DNA of 64,000 bases from an uncultured Clostridia bacterium (GTDB lineage Bacteria; Bacillota; Clostridia; Christensenellales; Borkfalkiaceae): the NCBI GenBank assembly GCA_947626575.1, contig CANQSR010000004.1, forward strand, positions 40,021-104,020. Direction: 5' to 3'. Below the pieces are notes generated by a model. The model saw nothing but the letters and a program-made list of their open reading frames with translations. It searched no databases and was not told the origin of the DNA. A program made the position numbers and the translations under genes. Positions 26,075-34,193 of the stretch are shown one piece after another. Position 1 is the stretch's first letter. The number at the start of each line of letters is the position of its first letter.

Positions 26075-28156
26075 TTATTTGAGTTTTCCGCGCATGCGCA
26101 TGGAGTTGAGGACGGCGAGGAGCATCACGCCCACGTCGCCGAATACCGCCGCCCAAATGGGAAGCGCGAAGAGACCCGTCGCCGTGGCGGCAAGAGATAC
26201 CGCCATCAATACGACCTTCACCGCAATGGAAAATACGATGTTCTCAAATACGATGCGCCGCGTCTTTTTCGCACCCTTTACGGCCTTCGGGAGCGCCGAG
26301 AGATGATCGCCCGCCAAAACGAAGTCGCTTGCCTCGATGGCCGCGTCGCTTCCGAGACCGCCCATCGCAACAGAGACGTCGCTCTCCGCCATCACGGGCG
26401 TATCGTTGATCCCGTCGCCGACGTATAAGAGCGCGCCCTGCTCCTTTAATTTCCGCGCAAATTCAGGCTTCTGCGCGGGAAGCAGGTCTGCGTGGATCTC
26501 ATCCACGGGCAACTCCGCCAAAATGCCTTCCGCACGGGCGGCGGAATCCCCCGTCAAGACTGCCGTGCGCACGATCCCCCCGCGTTTGAGCGCTTCGAGC
26601 GCCTGCTTCGCCTCAGGGCGGACTTTATCTTCGATCTCGATGCTTCCCGTGTAGACGCCGTCCTCCGCAACGTATATCACCGAGGCGAGCGTCTCCAAGG
26701 AAGGGATTCGGACGCCGTTTTCCCGCATGAGCCGCGCGCTCCCCACGAGGACGCGCCGCCCTTCCACCTCGGCGGAAAGCCCCATGCCCGCGATCTCCCT
26801 TACCTCCGACGCCGTATATCCGCTCTCGGCGCCGATAAATGCCTGTGCGAGCGGGTGAGAAGAATTCTTCTCTACAGCCGCGGCGAGAGCAAGCGTCCGC
26901 TGTTCGCCGTTTATCCCGACGATCGTGAACCTGCCTTCGGTGAGCGTACCCGTCTTATCGAAGGCGGCCGTTTTCACTTTGGCGAGCGCATCGAGATACA
27001 TCGCGCCCTTCGTCAGTACCCCGTACCGCGCAAGCGTACCCACGCCCGAAAAATAGGTGAGCGGCACGGAGATGATGAGCGCGCACGGGCAGGAGATGAC
27101 CAAAAATTCGATGGCGGGTACCAGCCACGTCGTGAAATCGAAGCCGTTGCAAAGGGGCGGGATAACGGCGATGAGGATCGCCAACAGCACGACGGCGGGC
27201 GTATAGTACCGCGCGAATTTCGTGATGAATTTTTCGGGTTTTGCCTTCTTCGCGGAGGAATTTTCCACCATTTCGAGGATCTTCGCCACCGCGCTCTCGG
27301 ATTCCGGCCGCAGGATGCGGGCCTTGACGGCGCTCCCCGCGTTGACGCACCCGGAGAGGATCTCGTCTCCCTCCCGCGCTTCCCGCGGCGCCGCTTCCCC
27401 CGTGAGCGACTTGGTATCGAGAACGGTCTCTCCCTCGCACAGGATGCAATCCGCGGGTACCTTGTCCCCCTTCCTGAGCAGGATCACGTCTCCCTCTTTC
27501 AGTTCCTCCGCGGCGACGGTGCACTGTGTTCCCTCTTCCATTAAGATCGCCGTATCGCTCTTCATTTCCAGCAATTTGCCGATCTCGCCGCGCGAAGAGC
27601 CGACGGCGATATCCTGCAACAGTTCGCCGATCTGATAGAGCAACATGACCGCCGCCCCCTCCATCGGCTCGCGGATGGCGAACGCCCCCACCGCCGCGAT
27701 GAGCATGAGCAGATTTTCATCGAGCAGGACGGAGGGATGGAAGCCGTCTTTGAACGCGCGTATGCAGTTCCTCCCCGCATTCAACACGACGGCCCAGCCC
27801 GTTGCGGCGGCCGCCGCAAGGTACAGCCCGAACGGGATCCATTCGTTCACGCGGACAAGCTGCAAAACGAGCGCGGGAATGAAGAGGACCGCGGAGAGGG
27901 CAATGGAGATGATCTCTTTCAGGTGGAGATCCCGCTTTTGGGGGGCGTTTCCGTCTATGATCTCCACTTCTTCGAAGTGCGAAATGACATCGACGGCCTT
28001 CGCGAGCGCCTCTTCCCCCTCGTATTCGAGGCTCACGCGCTGGTTGATAAAATCCGCCGCGGCGCTTTCGACGCCTTCGAGCTTTGCAAGTTCCTCGGAG
28101 AGTTCCGCCGCACAGGCGGCGCAATCGAGGTTTCTGATCTTGATGACCTTTCTCAT
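26075..28156 (-). CDS. cadA: Heavy-metal P1B-type ATPase (Zn/Cd/Pb exporter type)
   Basis: 693 aa. One N-terminal HMA domain with the metal site DCAACAAEL, then P-type core motifs: CPCAL in the sixth helix (FLVISCPCALIISVPLTYFSG), AFDKTGTLTEG phosphorylation site, HPLAQAF nucleotide site, and VGDGINDTPVMAESDVSVAMG. The CPC-A-L-I-x-S-x-P-L context is that of Zn2+/Cd2+/Pb2+ pumps (CadA/ZntA), though Co or Cu cannot be ruled out by eye. It lies 9 bp behind an ArsR/SmtB regulator with its own operator, forming a classical metal-resistance operon. Confidence 0.9.
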   Translation of the reverse strand: MRKVIKIRNLDCAACAAELSEELAKLEGVESAAADFINQRVSLEYEGEEALAKAVDVISHFEEVEIIDGNAPQKRDLHLKEIISIALSAVLFIPALVLQLVRVNEWIPFGLYLAAAAATGWAVVLNAGRNCIRAFKDGFHPSVLLDENLLMLIAAVGAFAIREPMEGAAVMLLYQIGELLQDIAVGSSRGEIGKLLEMKSDTAILMEEGTQCTVAAEELKEGDVILLRKGDKVPADCILCEGETVLDTKSLTGEAAPREAREGDEILSGCVNAGSAVKARILRPESESAVAKILEMVENSSAKKAKPEKFITKFARYYTPAVVLLAILIAVIPPLCNGFDFTTWLVPAIEFLVISCPCALIISVPLTYFSGVGTLARYGVLTKGAMYLDALAKVKTAAFDKTGTLTEGRFTIVGINGEQRTLALAAAVEKNSSHPLAQAFIGAESGYTASEVREIAGMGLSAEVEGRRVLVGSARLMRENGVRIPSLETLASVIYVAEDGVYTGSIEIEDKVRPEAKQALEALKRGGIVRTAVLTGDSAARAEGILAELPVDEIHADLLPAQKPEFARKLKEQGALLYVGDGINDTPVMAESDVSVAMGGLGSDAAIEASDFVLAGDHLSALPKAVKGAKKTRRIVFENIVFSIAVKVVLMAVSLAATATGLFALPIWAAVFGDVGVMLLAVLNSMRMRGKLK

Positions 28157-28165
28157 GATATTCCC

Positions 28166-28516
28166 TCAGATCTTACAGTGCAGATGGGTGCAGGCGAGTT
28201 CCAAAACGGCCACGACATGGCTATCGGCGAGAGAATACGCAACGTTTTGCCCGTCGCGGCGGGCCTTCACAATGCCGGCCGCCTTCATGATGCGGAGCTG
28301 GTGCGAGACGGCGCTCTGCGTCCCCCCCACCGCTTCCACGATATGCCCCACGCACAGCTCGCCCTGCCTGAGCGCAAACAGGATCTTGAGCCGCGCAGGC
28401 TCCGAGATCGCCTTGAAGAGCGCGCTCACGCGCGCCACTTCCTCCTCGCCCGGCATATTTTCCCGCGCCGAACGCGCCGTGAGGGCATGTTCTTGTTCGT
28501 GTCCGCAACCTGACAT
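28166..28516 (-). CDS. ArsR/SmtB-family metal-responsive repressor
   Basis: 116 aa from the ATG at 28516 with GGAGG 8 nt before it. The winged-helix reads ARVSALFKAISEPARLKILFALRQGELCVGHIVEAVGGTQSAVSHQLRIMKAAGIVKARRDGQNVAYSLADSHV. His residues near the N-terminus (GCGHEQEH) and in the last helix (CTHLHCKI) resemble the alpha5-type sensor sites of CzrA/SmtB proteins. It should sense Zn, Co or Cd and release the operator upstream, switching on the ATPase. Confidence 0.92.
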   Translation of the reverse strand: MSGCGHEQEHALTARSARENMPGEEEVARVSALFKAISEPARLKILFALRQGELCVGHIVEAVGGTQSAVSHQLRIMKAAGIVKARRDGQNVAYSLADSHVVAVLELACTHLHCKI

Positions 28517-28537
28517 CCTTCTGCCTCCAATATCAAT

Positions 28538-28584
28538 ATATGAATAAGTATTCATATGATAACACAAACAAAAACCGCTGTCAA
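28538..28584 (-). promoter_or_regulatory. ArsR/SmtB operator and promoter
   Basis: On the minus strand TTGACA (28579-28584), 17-bp spacer, TATCAT (28556-28561). The operator ATATGAATAAGTATTCATAT (28538-28557), a 9-2-9 palindrome of the known SmtB/CzrA type, overlaps the -10 and transcript start. Confidence 0.88.
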
Positions 28585-28612
28585 GCGTTTTTGTAAAAAT
28601 TTTCGAAATCGT

Positions 28613-29413
28613 TTATAAATTTTTCGGCGAGGTGAAGGTGGCGCCGCAAAGCCCGATTTCGGGGCAATCGACGGTGAGCTGTTTGGCAAGCAGACGCTGG
28701 CGGGCGGCCCCGAAGGCCTTGTTGCGCGCGCTGTCCCCATACTTTTCGTCACCCACGACGGGGAGGCCCAAAAAGGCGAGATGGGCGCGGATCTGGTGCG
28801 TCTTGCCCGTGTGCAAGGTGACCTTCAAAAGCGACGTTTCCCCTCTTTGCGCAAGCACCTCGTATTCCGTTTCGATGGGAACGCCCCTGCCCTTGGTATT
28901 GATGTTGACGCGCGCGGCGCGCGCGTTCTTTTCAAGAAACGCGCGTTCCAAGGCGTGCTGTTTTGGGGGGACGCCGAACACGAGCGCATGGTAGATCTTC
29001 TGCACGCGGCGCTCCCTGAACGCCGAAAGCAGAGCCTCATTCGCGGACATGGTATGCCCGAAAATCATGACCCCCTCGGTGTTGCGGTCGAGACGGTGGA
29101 TGAAATAGGTCTCCCGTTTTTCGGAGAGCGCAGAGAATACGGCCTCGGAGTTGACGGCGCTCTCCTTATCGGCGACCGTGACGTTTTCATCTTCATAGAG
29201 AACGGTGAAGGCCGTCTTGCCCTCCTCGGCGGGGGTCATATAGTAGGCGACTTCATCCGACGGTTTCAAGGTGCAGTCCGCTTTCACCCTCACGCCGTTC
29301 ACCTTCACGTCCCTGCGCTTTAAGAGCGTGCGCAGACACATCGACGCCTGCGCGCAGACGGCGTCGGTGAATGCCTTTAACGTGGTGGGAGCTGTGACGG
29401 TGTACTTTTTCAT
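28613..29413 (-). CDS. RluA-family RNA pseudouridine synthase
   Basis: 266 aa from the ATG at 29413 (MKKYTVTAPTTL); the longer frame reads into feoB. An S4-like domain (about 1-65, LRTLLKRRDVKVNGVRV) is followed by the catalytic domain with HRLDRNTEGVMIFG (active-site Asp), the KIYHALVFG stretch and the C-terminal TGKTHQIRAHLAFLGLPVVGDEKYG motif. It isomerises uridines in rRNA or tRNA; which site cannot be told (RluC/RluD/YlyB types are all possible). Its start lies 161 bp inside the current feoB frame. Confidence 0.9.
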   Translation of the reverse strand: MKKYTVTAPTTLKAFTDAVCAQASMCLRTLLKRRDVKVNGVRVKADCTLKPSDEVAYYMTPAEEGKTAFTVLYEDENVTVADKESAVNSEAVFSALSEKRETYFIHRLDRNTEGVMIFGHTMSANEALLSAFRERRVQKIYHALVFGVPPKQHALERAFLEKNARAARVNINTKGRGVPIETEYEVLAQRGETSLLKVTLHTGKTHQIRAHLAFLGLPVVGDEKYGDSARNKAFGAARQRLLAKQLTVDCPEIGLCGATFTSPKNL

Positions 29414-31112
29414 GGACGAGAAGGATGGCCGCCGCGAGTACGGGCAACGCGAAGAGCGTGAACGCGCCGAACACGAGGCAGAAGTAGACGAGATAGCTAA
29501 GGAGCAGGGCCGAAGCCGTCTGGGCGGCCGCATAGAGCAGGGCGCGCCGCTTCCCCACTTCCTTCGCCGTCGCCGCAATGGCAGAGACGCAGGGCGAGCA
29601 GGCAAGCATAAAGACGGCAAACGAGAATGCGCTCGCGGCGGAGTATGGGAACGTTCCGAAGAACATGGCGATGGCCCCCGCCACGTTTTCCTTGGCGATC
29701 AGGCCGGAAAACGCCGCGTACGCGATGCGCCAATCGTTCATCCCGACGGGCGCGAACAGGAAGGAAAACTTCCCGCAGAGGACGGCGAGCATACTGTTTT
29801 CCACGGCCGCGAGACGGAACGAGAAGTCGAACGAGGAGAGCAGCCACGTCGCGAGCAGGAAAGCGAGGATGACCGTTGCCACCTTTATTATAAACTGTTT
29901 TATCTGAAAGAGCAAGGATTTTGCGACAAAAAAGGGCTGCGGGACCTGCAAGGGCGCAAGCTCCATGATGAGCGGCGACGTTCCGCCGCGCATGAACAGG
30001 GCGACGATGACGGCGATCCCCACCCCCAAGGCGTACAACAGGAGGGCCGCCAAAAAGGCGTTTTCGAAGAAAGAAGAAGCGAGCGCGAGGTAGACGGGTA
30101 GTTTTGCACTGCACGAGATGTACGGCAGGCAGAGGATGACGCGGCGTTGCAGGGTGCGGTCGTCGAGGCCGCGCGTCGTCGTGACGGCGGCCGCCGTACA
30201 GCCGAACCCCATCACGAGCGAAAAGACGGTGCGGCCCGAAAGGCCGAGTTTTTTGAGAACGCCGTCCGTAAGATAGGCCAGCCGCGACATCAGCCCGCTC
30301 TCTTCGAGCAGGATGAGAAAGAGGTGCAGAAGCGCGATCTGCGGCAAAAAACAGAGTACCCCGCCGAGGCTCTTCAAGATCCCGTCCGCAACGAGACTGC
30401 GTATGACGGGCGAGGGAATTTTTCTTGCGAACCCGCCGAGAACGTCCGTAAACAGCGCCTCTACGGCGCCCTTCATCCACGCCCCCGGCATCCCGTCGCC
30501 GAATGTGAAAAAGAAGGCGAAAACGAGCAGCGCCGCAAAGAAAATGAATCCCCAAAAACCGTTCAAAAGCAGGCGGTCGAAGCGCGAAAGATCTTCCCGT
30601 GCGGGCGAAAATGAGGCACCCATGTCCGAGGGATGCACTTCGATAGCGGGCGAGGCGAGCATTTTTTCCACGGCCGCCTTTACGTCCTCTTCCGCATAGA
30701 CCACGGGGATTTTGAGCATGTTTTTCAGGGATGCGCGGTCGAGTTTTCCGCCCTCCCGCTCGAAGCGGCGGCGCTTGGTAAGCACCAACATACACCGCCT
30801 TCCCCCGCGCGTGAAGGCCTCCGCGAGGGGGAGAATGCGCGGCGCCGACGCGCATTCTGCCACAAACACGACGGCCGCCGACGGATGCTCTGAGATGTAG
30901 CGGGCCGCGGCCTTTTCCTCCATGCTCCGCCCCTCCGCGCCATAGACGCCGGGGAGGTCTACGAAGGTCAGCGCGCACTCCCCCCAATCGACGCGCTTTT
31001 CGAGGGCGTCTACCGTAACGCCGTGCCAATTGCCGACCCGCGCATGGCCGCGCGTGAGACGGTTGAAGAGCGTGCTTTTGCCGGCGTTGGGGTTGCCCAC
31101 GAGCAGGATCAT
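29253..31112 (-). CDS. feoB: FeoB-type ferrous iron transporter, possibly frameshifted at the 3' end
   Basis: Start at 31112 with ATGA overlap to feoA; 619 aa. G domain: LVGNPNAGKSTLF (G1), GVTVDA (G2), DLPGVYG (G3). The expected NxxD G4 motif is replaced by LTKRRR, so nucleotide binding may be altered. The membrane part has both Gate motifs (GFGCTAAAVTTTRGL and PYISCSAKLPVYL). After the last hydrophobic helix (FALPVLAAAILLV) a 55-residue basic, His-rich tail follows that overprints the start of the pseudouridine synthase gene. In another frame a TGA overlaps the next ATG exactly where feoB should end. Confidence 0.88.
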   Translation of the reverse strand: MILLVGNPNAGKSTLFNRLTRGHARVGNWHGVTVDALEKRVDWGECALTFVDLPGVYGAEGRSMEEKAAARYISEHPSAAVVFVAECASAPRILPLAEAFTRGGRRCMLVLTKRRRFEREGGKLDRASLKNMLKIPVVYAEEDVKAAVEKMLASPAIEVHPSDMGASFSPAREDLSRFDRLLLNGFWGFIFFAALLVFAFFFTFGDGMPGAWMKGAVEALFTDVLGGFARKIPSPVIRSLVADGILKSLGGVLCFLPQIALLHLFLILLEESGLMSRLAYLTDGVLKKLGLSGRTVFSLVMGFGCTAAAVTTTRGLDDRTLQRRVILCLPYISCSAKLPVYLALASSFFENAFLAALLLYALGVGIAVIVALFMRGGTSPLIMELAPLQVPQPFFVAKSLLFQIKQFIIKVATVILAFLLATWLLSSFDFSFRLAAVENSMLAVLCGKFSFLFAPVGMNDWRIAYAAFSGLIAKENVAGAIAMFFGTFPYSAASAFSFAVFMLACSPCVSAIAATAKEVGKRRALLYAAAQTASALLLSYLVYFCLVFGAFTLFALPVLAAAILLVHEKVHRHSSHHVKGIHRRRLRAGVDVSAHALKAQGREGERREGESGLHLETVG

Positions 31113-31324
31113 GTCCTCCACACGCGCACCTCCTCCGCCGCCTCCCGCGCAATGACCGTCTTGCCGTCTGCCTGCACGAGAAAGGTCTGCCTGCGCGGCG
31201 AGACGCCCAGCACCGTAATTTTTGCGCCCGCATGGATGCCGAGCGCCGCAAGCGGCCGCGATAGCCGCGGGCTTACTTCCAGCACGACGGCGCTTTCACC
31301 GCGCCGCAAGTCGCCAAGTACCAT
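31109..31324 (-). CDS. feoA: FeoA, SH3-like partner of FeoB
   Basis: 71 aa from the ATG at 31324 (MVLGDLRRGESAVVLEV...). FeoA-typical beta strands: LGIHAGAKITVLGVSPRRQTFLVQADGKTVIAREAAEEVRV. It overlaps feoB by 4 nt. No ribosome binding site is visible; the ATG is preceded by TATACT and the T run of the upstream gene's terminator, so expression may rest on read-through or on a promoter I cannot place. Confidence 0.85.
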   Translation of the reverse strand: MVLGDLRRGESAVVLEVSPRLSRPLAALGIHAGAKITVLGVSPRRQTFLVQADGKTVIAREAAEEVRVWRT

Positions 31325-31329
31325 AGTAT

Positions 31330-31368
31330 AAAAAAATGCGGGAACGGCAATTTTTATGCCGTCCCCGC
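31330..31368 (-). terminator. Terminator/attenuator between the DUF378 gene and feoA
   Basis: On the minus strand GCGGGGACGGC, 9-nt loop, GCCGTTCCCGC (one mismatch), then a run of seven T residues that ends 5 bp before the feoA ATG. Confidence 0.75.
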
Positions 31369-31382
31369 AGAGGTTGATGCGT

Positions 31383-31628
31383 TTATGCCTTGTTCTCTTC
31401 GCGCACAACGCGGTTCCCGCGCAATTTCAGCGCGCCGTTCGTAATGATGGGCGAAATGATGAGCCAGATGGCCGCGAGCGCGATGAGCGAATACACGATG
31501 ATGGACCCCACCGCACGCGGGCCTTGGAAGATCGCCGACACCAGATTGAAGTTGAAGATGCCGAAGAGTCCCCAATTGAGCGCACCCGTCAAAACGAGGA
31601 TATAAGAGATAAGATTTGCAATGACCAT
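31383..31628 (-). CDS. DUF378 (YuzA-like) small membrane protein, 81 aa
   Basis: Start at 31628 with GGAGGAAT before it. Two membrane helices (LISYILVLTGALNWGLFGIF and VYSLIALAAIWLIISPII) with the family LTGALNWGL motif, then a basic C-terminus. Function unknown in the family. The gene lies before feoA, but a terminator separates them. Confidence 0.85.
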   Translation of the reverse strand: MVIANLISYILVLTGALNWGLFGIFNFNLVSAIFQGPRAVGSIIVYSLIALAAIWLIISPIITNGALKLRGNRVVREENKA

Positions 31629-31780
31629 TGTAATTCCTCCTACGCCCATCTTGTGCAAGCAAAAGAGGATTATACGCATTTTTTCCGCCCCCATGTCATC
31701 ATTTTCAAAAAAACGCCGCCCGCAGGGTGTGCATAAAAACGGCGGAGCCGCACAAATTGACGGCATGGAGGTAAGACCTT

Positions 31781-31945
31781 ATGGAAAAGTTCAGATCGGG
31801 TGAAGTTGTCCCCATGTCCTGCAACTACAAGGCATACGACAAGAACGGCCGCAGCCACGACGAGGAAAAGACCTATCTCGAAAAAGGCACCAAGTTCCCC
31901 CCTCTCCAACACGAGGGCGGCTATTGGGTCATGGACCACGAGTAA
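31781..31945 (+). CDS. Small YjzC-like protein, 54 aa
   Basis: ATG at 31781 with GGAGG (31767-31771) before it and a terminator after. The protein contains SGEVVPMSCNYKAYDKNGR and YLEKGTKFPPLQHEGGYW. It is similar to the 50-aa protein at 56003-56155 (G-[ED]-V-x-P-x-x-x-x-Y-K-x-x-D-x-N-G, then G-x-x-x-P-P). This resembles the YjzC family of small Bacillota proteins, whose function is unknown; that link is tentative. The gene is a single-gene unit. Confidence 0.7.
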   Translation: MEKFRSGEVVPMSCNYKAYDKNGRSHDEEKTYLEKGTKFPPLQHEGGYWVMDHE

Positions 31946-31957
31946 AGGAAAAAACAA

Positions 31958-31993
31958 GAAGAGCTGTTTCCCAAGGGAGACAGCTCTTTCTTT
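31958..31993 (+). terminator. Terminator of the small YjzC-like gene
   Basis: AGAGCTGTTTCCC-AA-GGGAGACAGCTCT hairpin followed by TTTCTTT. Confidence 0.8.
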
Positions 31994-32010
31994 ACACCTT
32001 GCGGGGATCG

Positions 32011-33120
32011 TTACTTTTGGCGGACGAGGCCGACGATGCGCGAAACCGCAGGGCCGACGTCGTCGCCCACGTCGATCTCCACGTCGCACACCTCGCTGTT
32101 GCGGTACTCGAAGTCGAGCGACATGATGCGCCGCGTCTTATCTTCGAGGTCGATATCGCGGCTGATGATGCTCTTGATCGCCGCCGCGCGGTCCCGCCGC
32201 GTGAACACGAGCATGGCGCGCTGGCGGTACAGATTTTTCAAGGTGATCGCGCCGCAGATATCTATGGGGATGACGGCGACGTGTCCGCGGTCCACGATGG
32301 GCGCGATATCCTTTTCGGACGTCCCGAAGTGATAGCCGCTGTACACCGTCGTCTCGATGTAATTGCCCGCCTTCATCTCGCGGAGGAACTGCGCGTCGCT
32401 GATAAAACGGTACGCCCCCGCATCCTCCGTCTTGCGGCGCGGGCGCGTCGTCGAAGTCAACGGCTTTTCAAAGCCTTCGAGCGCGGTGAGGCCGCTTGCG
32501 ATCTCCGTCTTGGACGACCCCGAAGGCCCGACAAGACATAGTACTCCCCCCTCGGAAAGTTTGGGAAAGACCTCGGAGAAGGAACTGCGCACCATCTCGC
32601 AGAAATGCAGAAAGTCATCATAGCTGTTTACGGAAAGAAGGCCGGAAAGGTCCGTGTTCCACGGCTTGCGGAAGAGGACGGGATAGGCCGCGCGCGAACT
32701 TGAAATGTTGTGCGCGCCGTCATCGAGCATGATATCCAAAGAGATGACGTCCTTCCTCGTTCCCATCATGATATTCTCCGGGGGGATCTCAGGGAAATCC
32801 TTGACGAGCCGTTCGGCCCGCGCGCTCATGCAACGCGCGGGGACTGCCGTGATGAAGAACACGTCTGCGATCTCGGAGAGCTTCTTGACGAACTCCCGCG
32901 CGCCCGGCGTGACGGGTTGCGTCCTGACGAAATCGGGGTCGGCATACAGCGCGATGCGCTCGTCTGCGTGCCTGCCCGCCTTCCCCCAATAGGTGATATC
33001 CTCGATCTTCATGGGTTCCTCGTCGGGGTGGCGGCTGTTGATGATCGAGACCGCATAAGAATTGCACTCGTAGAGCGTATCATCCACATCCAGCCCCACG
33101 CGGATCCTGTATTTTTTCAT
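32011..33120 (-). CDS. Fusion of 5'(3')-deoxyribonucleotidase (HAD) and guanylate kinase-like domain
   Basis: 369 aa in one frame. Residues 1-165 are an NT5C-type HAD phosphatase: GLDVDDTLYE (D11, D13), the TAVPAR motif (T91), and LDIMLDDGAHN with PVLFRKPWNTD near the end. Residues 190-369 are a guanylate kinase-like domain: P-loop LVGPSGSSKTEIA (residues 196-207), STTRPRRKTEDAGAYRFISDAQFLREMKAGNYIE (GMP-binding set with Arg, Tyr and Glu), and HVAVIPIDICGAITLK. The residue before the P-loop Lys is Ser, not the usual Gly. Together the parts would dephosphorylate (d)NMPs and phosphorylate or bind GMP-like ligands. It is divergent from the nrnA operon. Confidence 0.82.
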   Translation of the reverse strand: MKKYRIRVGLDVDDTLYECNSYAVSIINSRHPDEEPMKIEDITYWGKAGRHADERIALYADPDFVRTQPVTPGAREFVKKLSEIADVFFITAVPARCMSARAERLVKDFPEIPPENIMMGTRKDVISLDIMLDDGAHNISSSRAAYPVLFRKPWNTDLSGLLSVNSYDDFLHFCEMVRSSFSEVFPKLSEGGVLCLVGPSGSSKTEIASGLTALEGFEKPLTSTTRPRRKTEDAGAYRFISDAQFLREMKAGNYIETTVYSGYHFGTSEKDIAPIVDRGHVAVIPIDICGAITLKNLYRQRAMLVFTRRDRAAAIKSIISRDIDLEDKTRRIMSLDFEYRNSEVCDVEIDVGDDVGPAVSRIVGLVRQK

Positions 33121-33179
33121 ATTTTACCTCGCGTTCTCTATTATACTTACATCCTTCCCGCTTGTCAAGCCGAATACGG

Positions 33180-33208
33180 TTGACAGAGCCGCGCTTTTGT
33201 GCTATAAT
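33180..33208 (+). promoter_or_regulatory. Promoter of the nrnA-surE-helicase operon
   Basis: TTGACA (33180-33185), 17-bp spacer, extended -10 TGCTATAAT (hexamer 33203-33208). An AAAGGAG site follows and the first ATG is at 33252. One of the strongest promoters in the window. Confidence 0.88.
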
Positions 33209-33251
33209 ATTTTTTCACGAAAACAAATGGAAAAAAGGAGTACCCGCCCGC

Positions 33252-34193
33252 ATGTTCAAAGAAGCGCTCAAACTCATCAAGAAATACGATAGGATCATCA
33301 TCCACCGCCACGCCCATCCCGACGGCGATGCGCTCGGCAGCCAGATGGGCCTTGCGGCCCTCATACGGGATAACTTCAAGCACAAGGAGGTCTACATGGT
33401 CGGCGACGCCGCGGCGCGCCTCCCCTTCGTGGACGTGCAGATGGACGACATCCCCGACGAATATTACCAAGGCGCCCTCGCGGTCGTACTCGACTGCGGC
33501 TCCTCCCGCCTCATCTGCGACGAGCGTTACCGCCTTGCCGAAAAGACGTTGCGCTTCGACCACCATATCTATTGCGAGGCGATCTGCGATCTCGACGTCG
33601 TGGACAGTTCCTATGAGAGCGCGTGCGGGCTGGTGGCGATGTTCGCAAAGCAATGTAAGCTCAAACTCTCCCCCGCCTCCGCGACCGCCCTCTACATGGG
33701 CATCGTGACAGACAGCGGGCGGTTCGCCTTCGATTCCACCTCAGCGCGCACCTTCGAGCTGGCGGCCTTTCTTCTCTCCCAGCCCATTGACCTCAACACG
33801 CTCTATTATAACCTCTATGCCGAGGACTTCTCCGAGATCATCCGCAACGCGGACAACATGCACAGGATCAAATTTACGCCCCACAACGCGGCCTATATCT
33901 ATACGACGCGCGAGGAGATCCCCGAAGGGAGCGACGCCCCCGTCGTCTCCTCCGGACTCGTGGGCCTCATGCGCGATATCAAGGACGTGTTCGTTTGGGT
34001 GAATTTCACCGAAGCCGACGACGGCGTACACTGCGAACTGCGCTCCAACCGCTATAATATCAACCCCATCGCCGTGAAATACGGCGGCGGCGGACACAAA
34101 AAGGCGAGCGGATGCACCGTTCCCGACAGGGAGACCGCCATGCGGCTTCTCGACGATTTGGACGCGCTGAGCGCATCGGAGCCTGAGGTATGA
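33252..34193 (+). CDS. NrnA-like DHH/DHHA1 phosphoesterase, copy 1
   Basis: 313 aa. DHH motifs: IIHRHAHPDGDALGS, VVLDCGSSR, RFDHHIYC, TDSGRFAFDS, and the DHHA1 glycine loop KYGGGGHKKASG. Family members degrade nanoRNA (2-5 nt) and remove the 3' phosphate of pAp. The frame starts at 33252 behind AAAGGAG. It is followed with a 4-nt ATGA overlap by a second copy. The two are clearly diverged duplicates, so they may split the nanoRNA and pAp roles. Confidence 0.9.
   Translation: MFKEALKLIKKYDRIIIHRHAHPDGDALGSQMGLAALIRDNFKHKEVYMVGDAAARLPFVDVQMDDIPDEYYQGALAVVLDCGSSRLICDERYRLAEKTLRFDHHIYCEAICDLDVVDSSYESACGLVAMFAKQCKLKLSPASATALYMGIVTDSGRFAFDSTSARTFELAAFLLSQPIDLNTLYYNLYAEDFSEIIRNADNMHRIKFTPHNAAYIYTTREEIPEGSDAPVVSSGLVGLMRDIKDVFVWVNFTEADDGVHCELRSNRYNINPIAVKYGGGGHKKASGCTVPDRETAMRLLDDLDALSASEPEV

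Noticed and set aside
29497..31251. 584-codon second frame over feoB
   Set aside because: Arg-rich frame-shifted shadow; the feoB frame holds the G domain and gate motifs.
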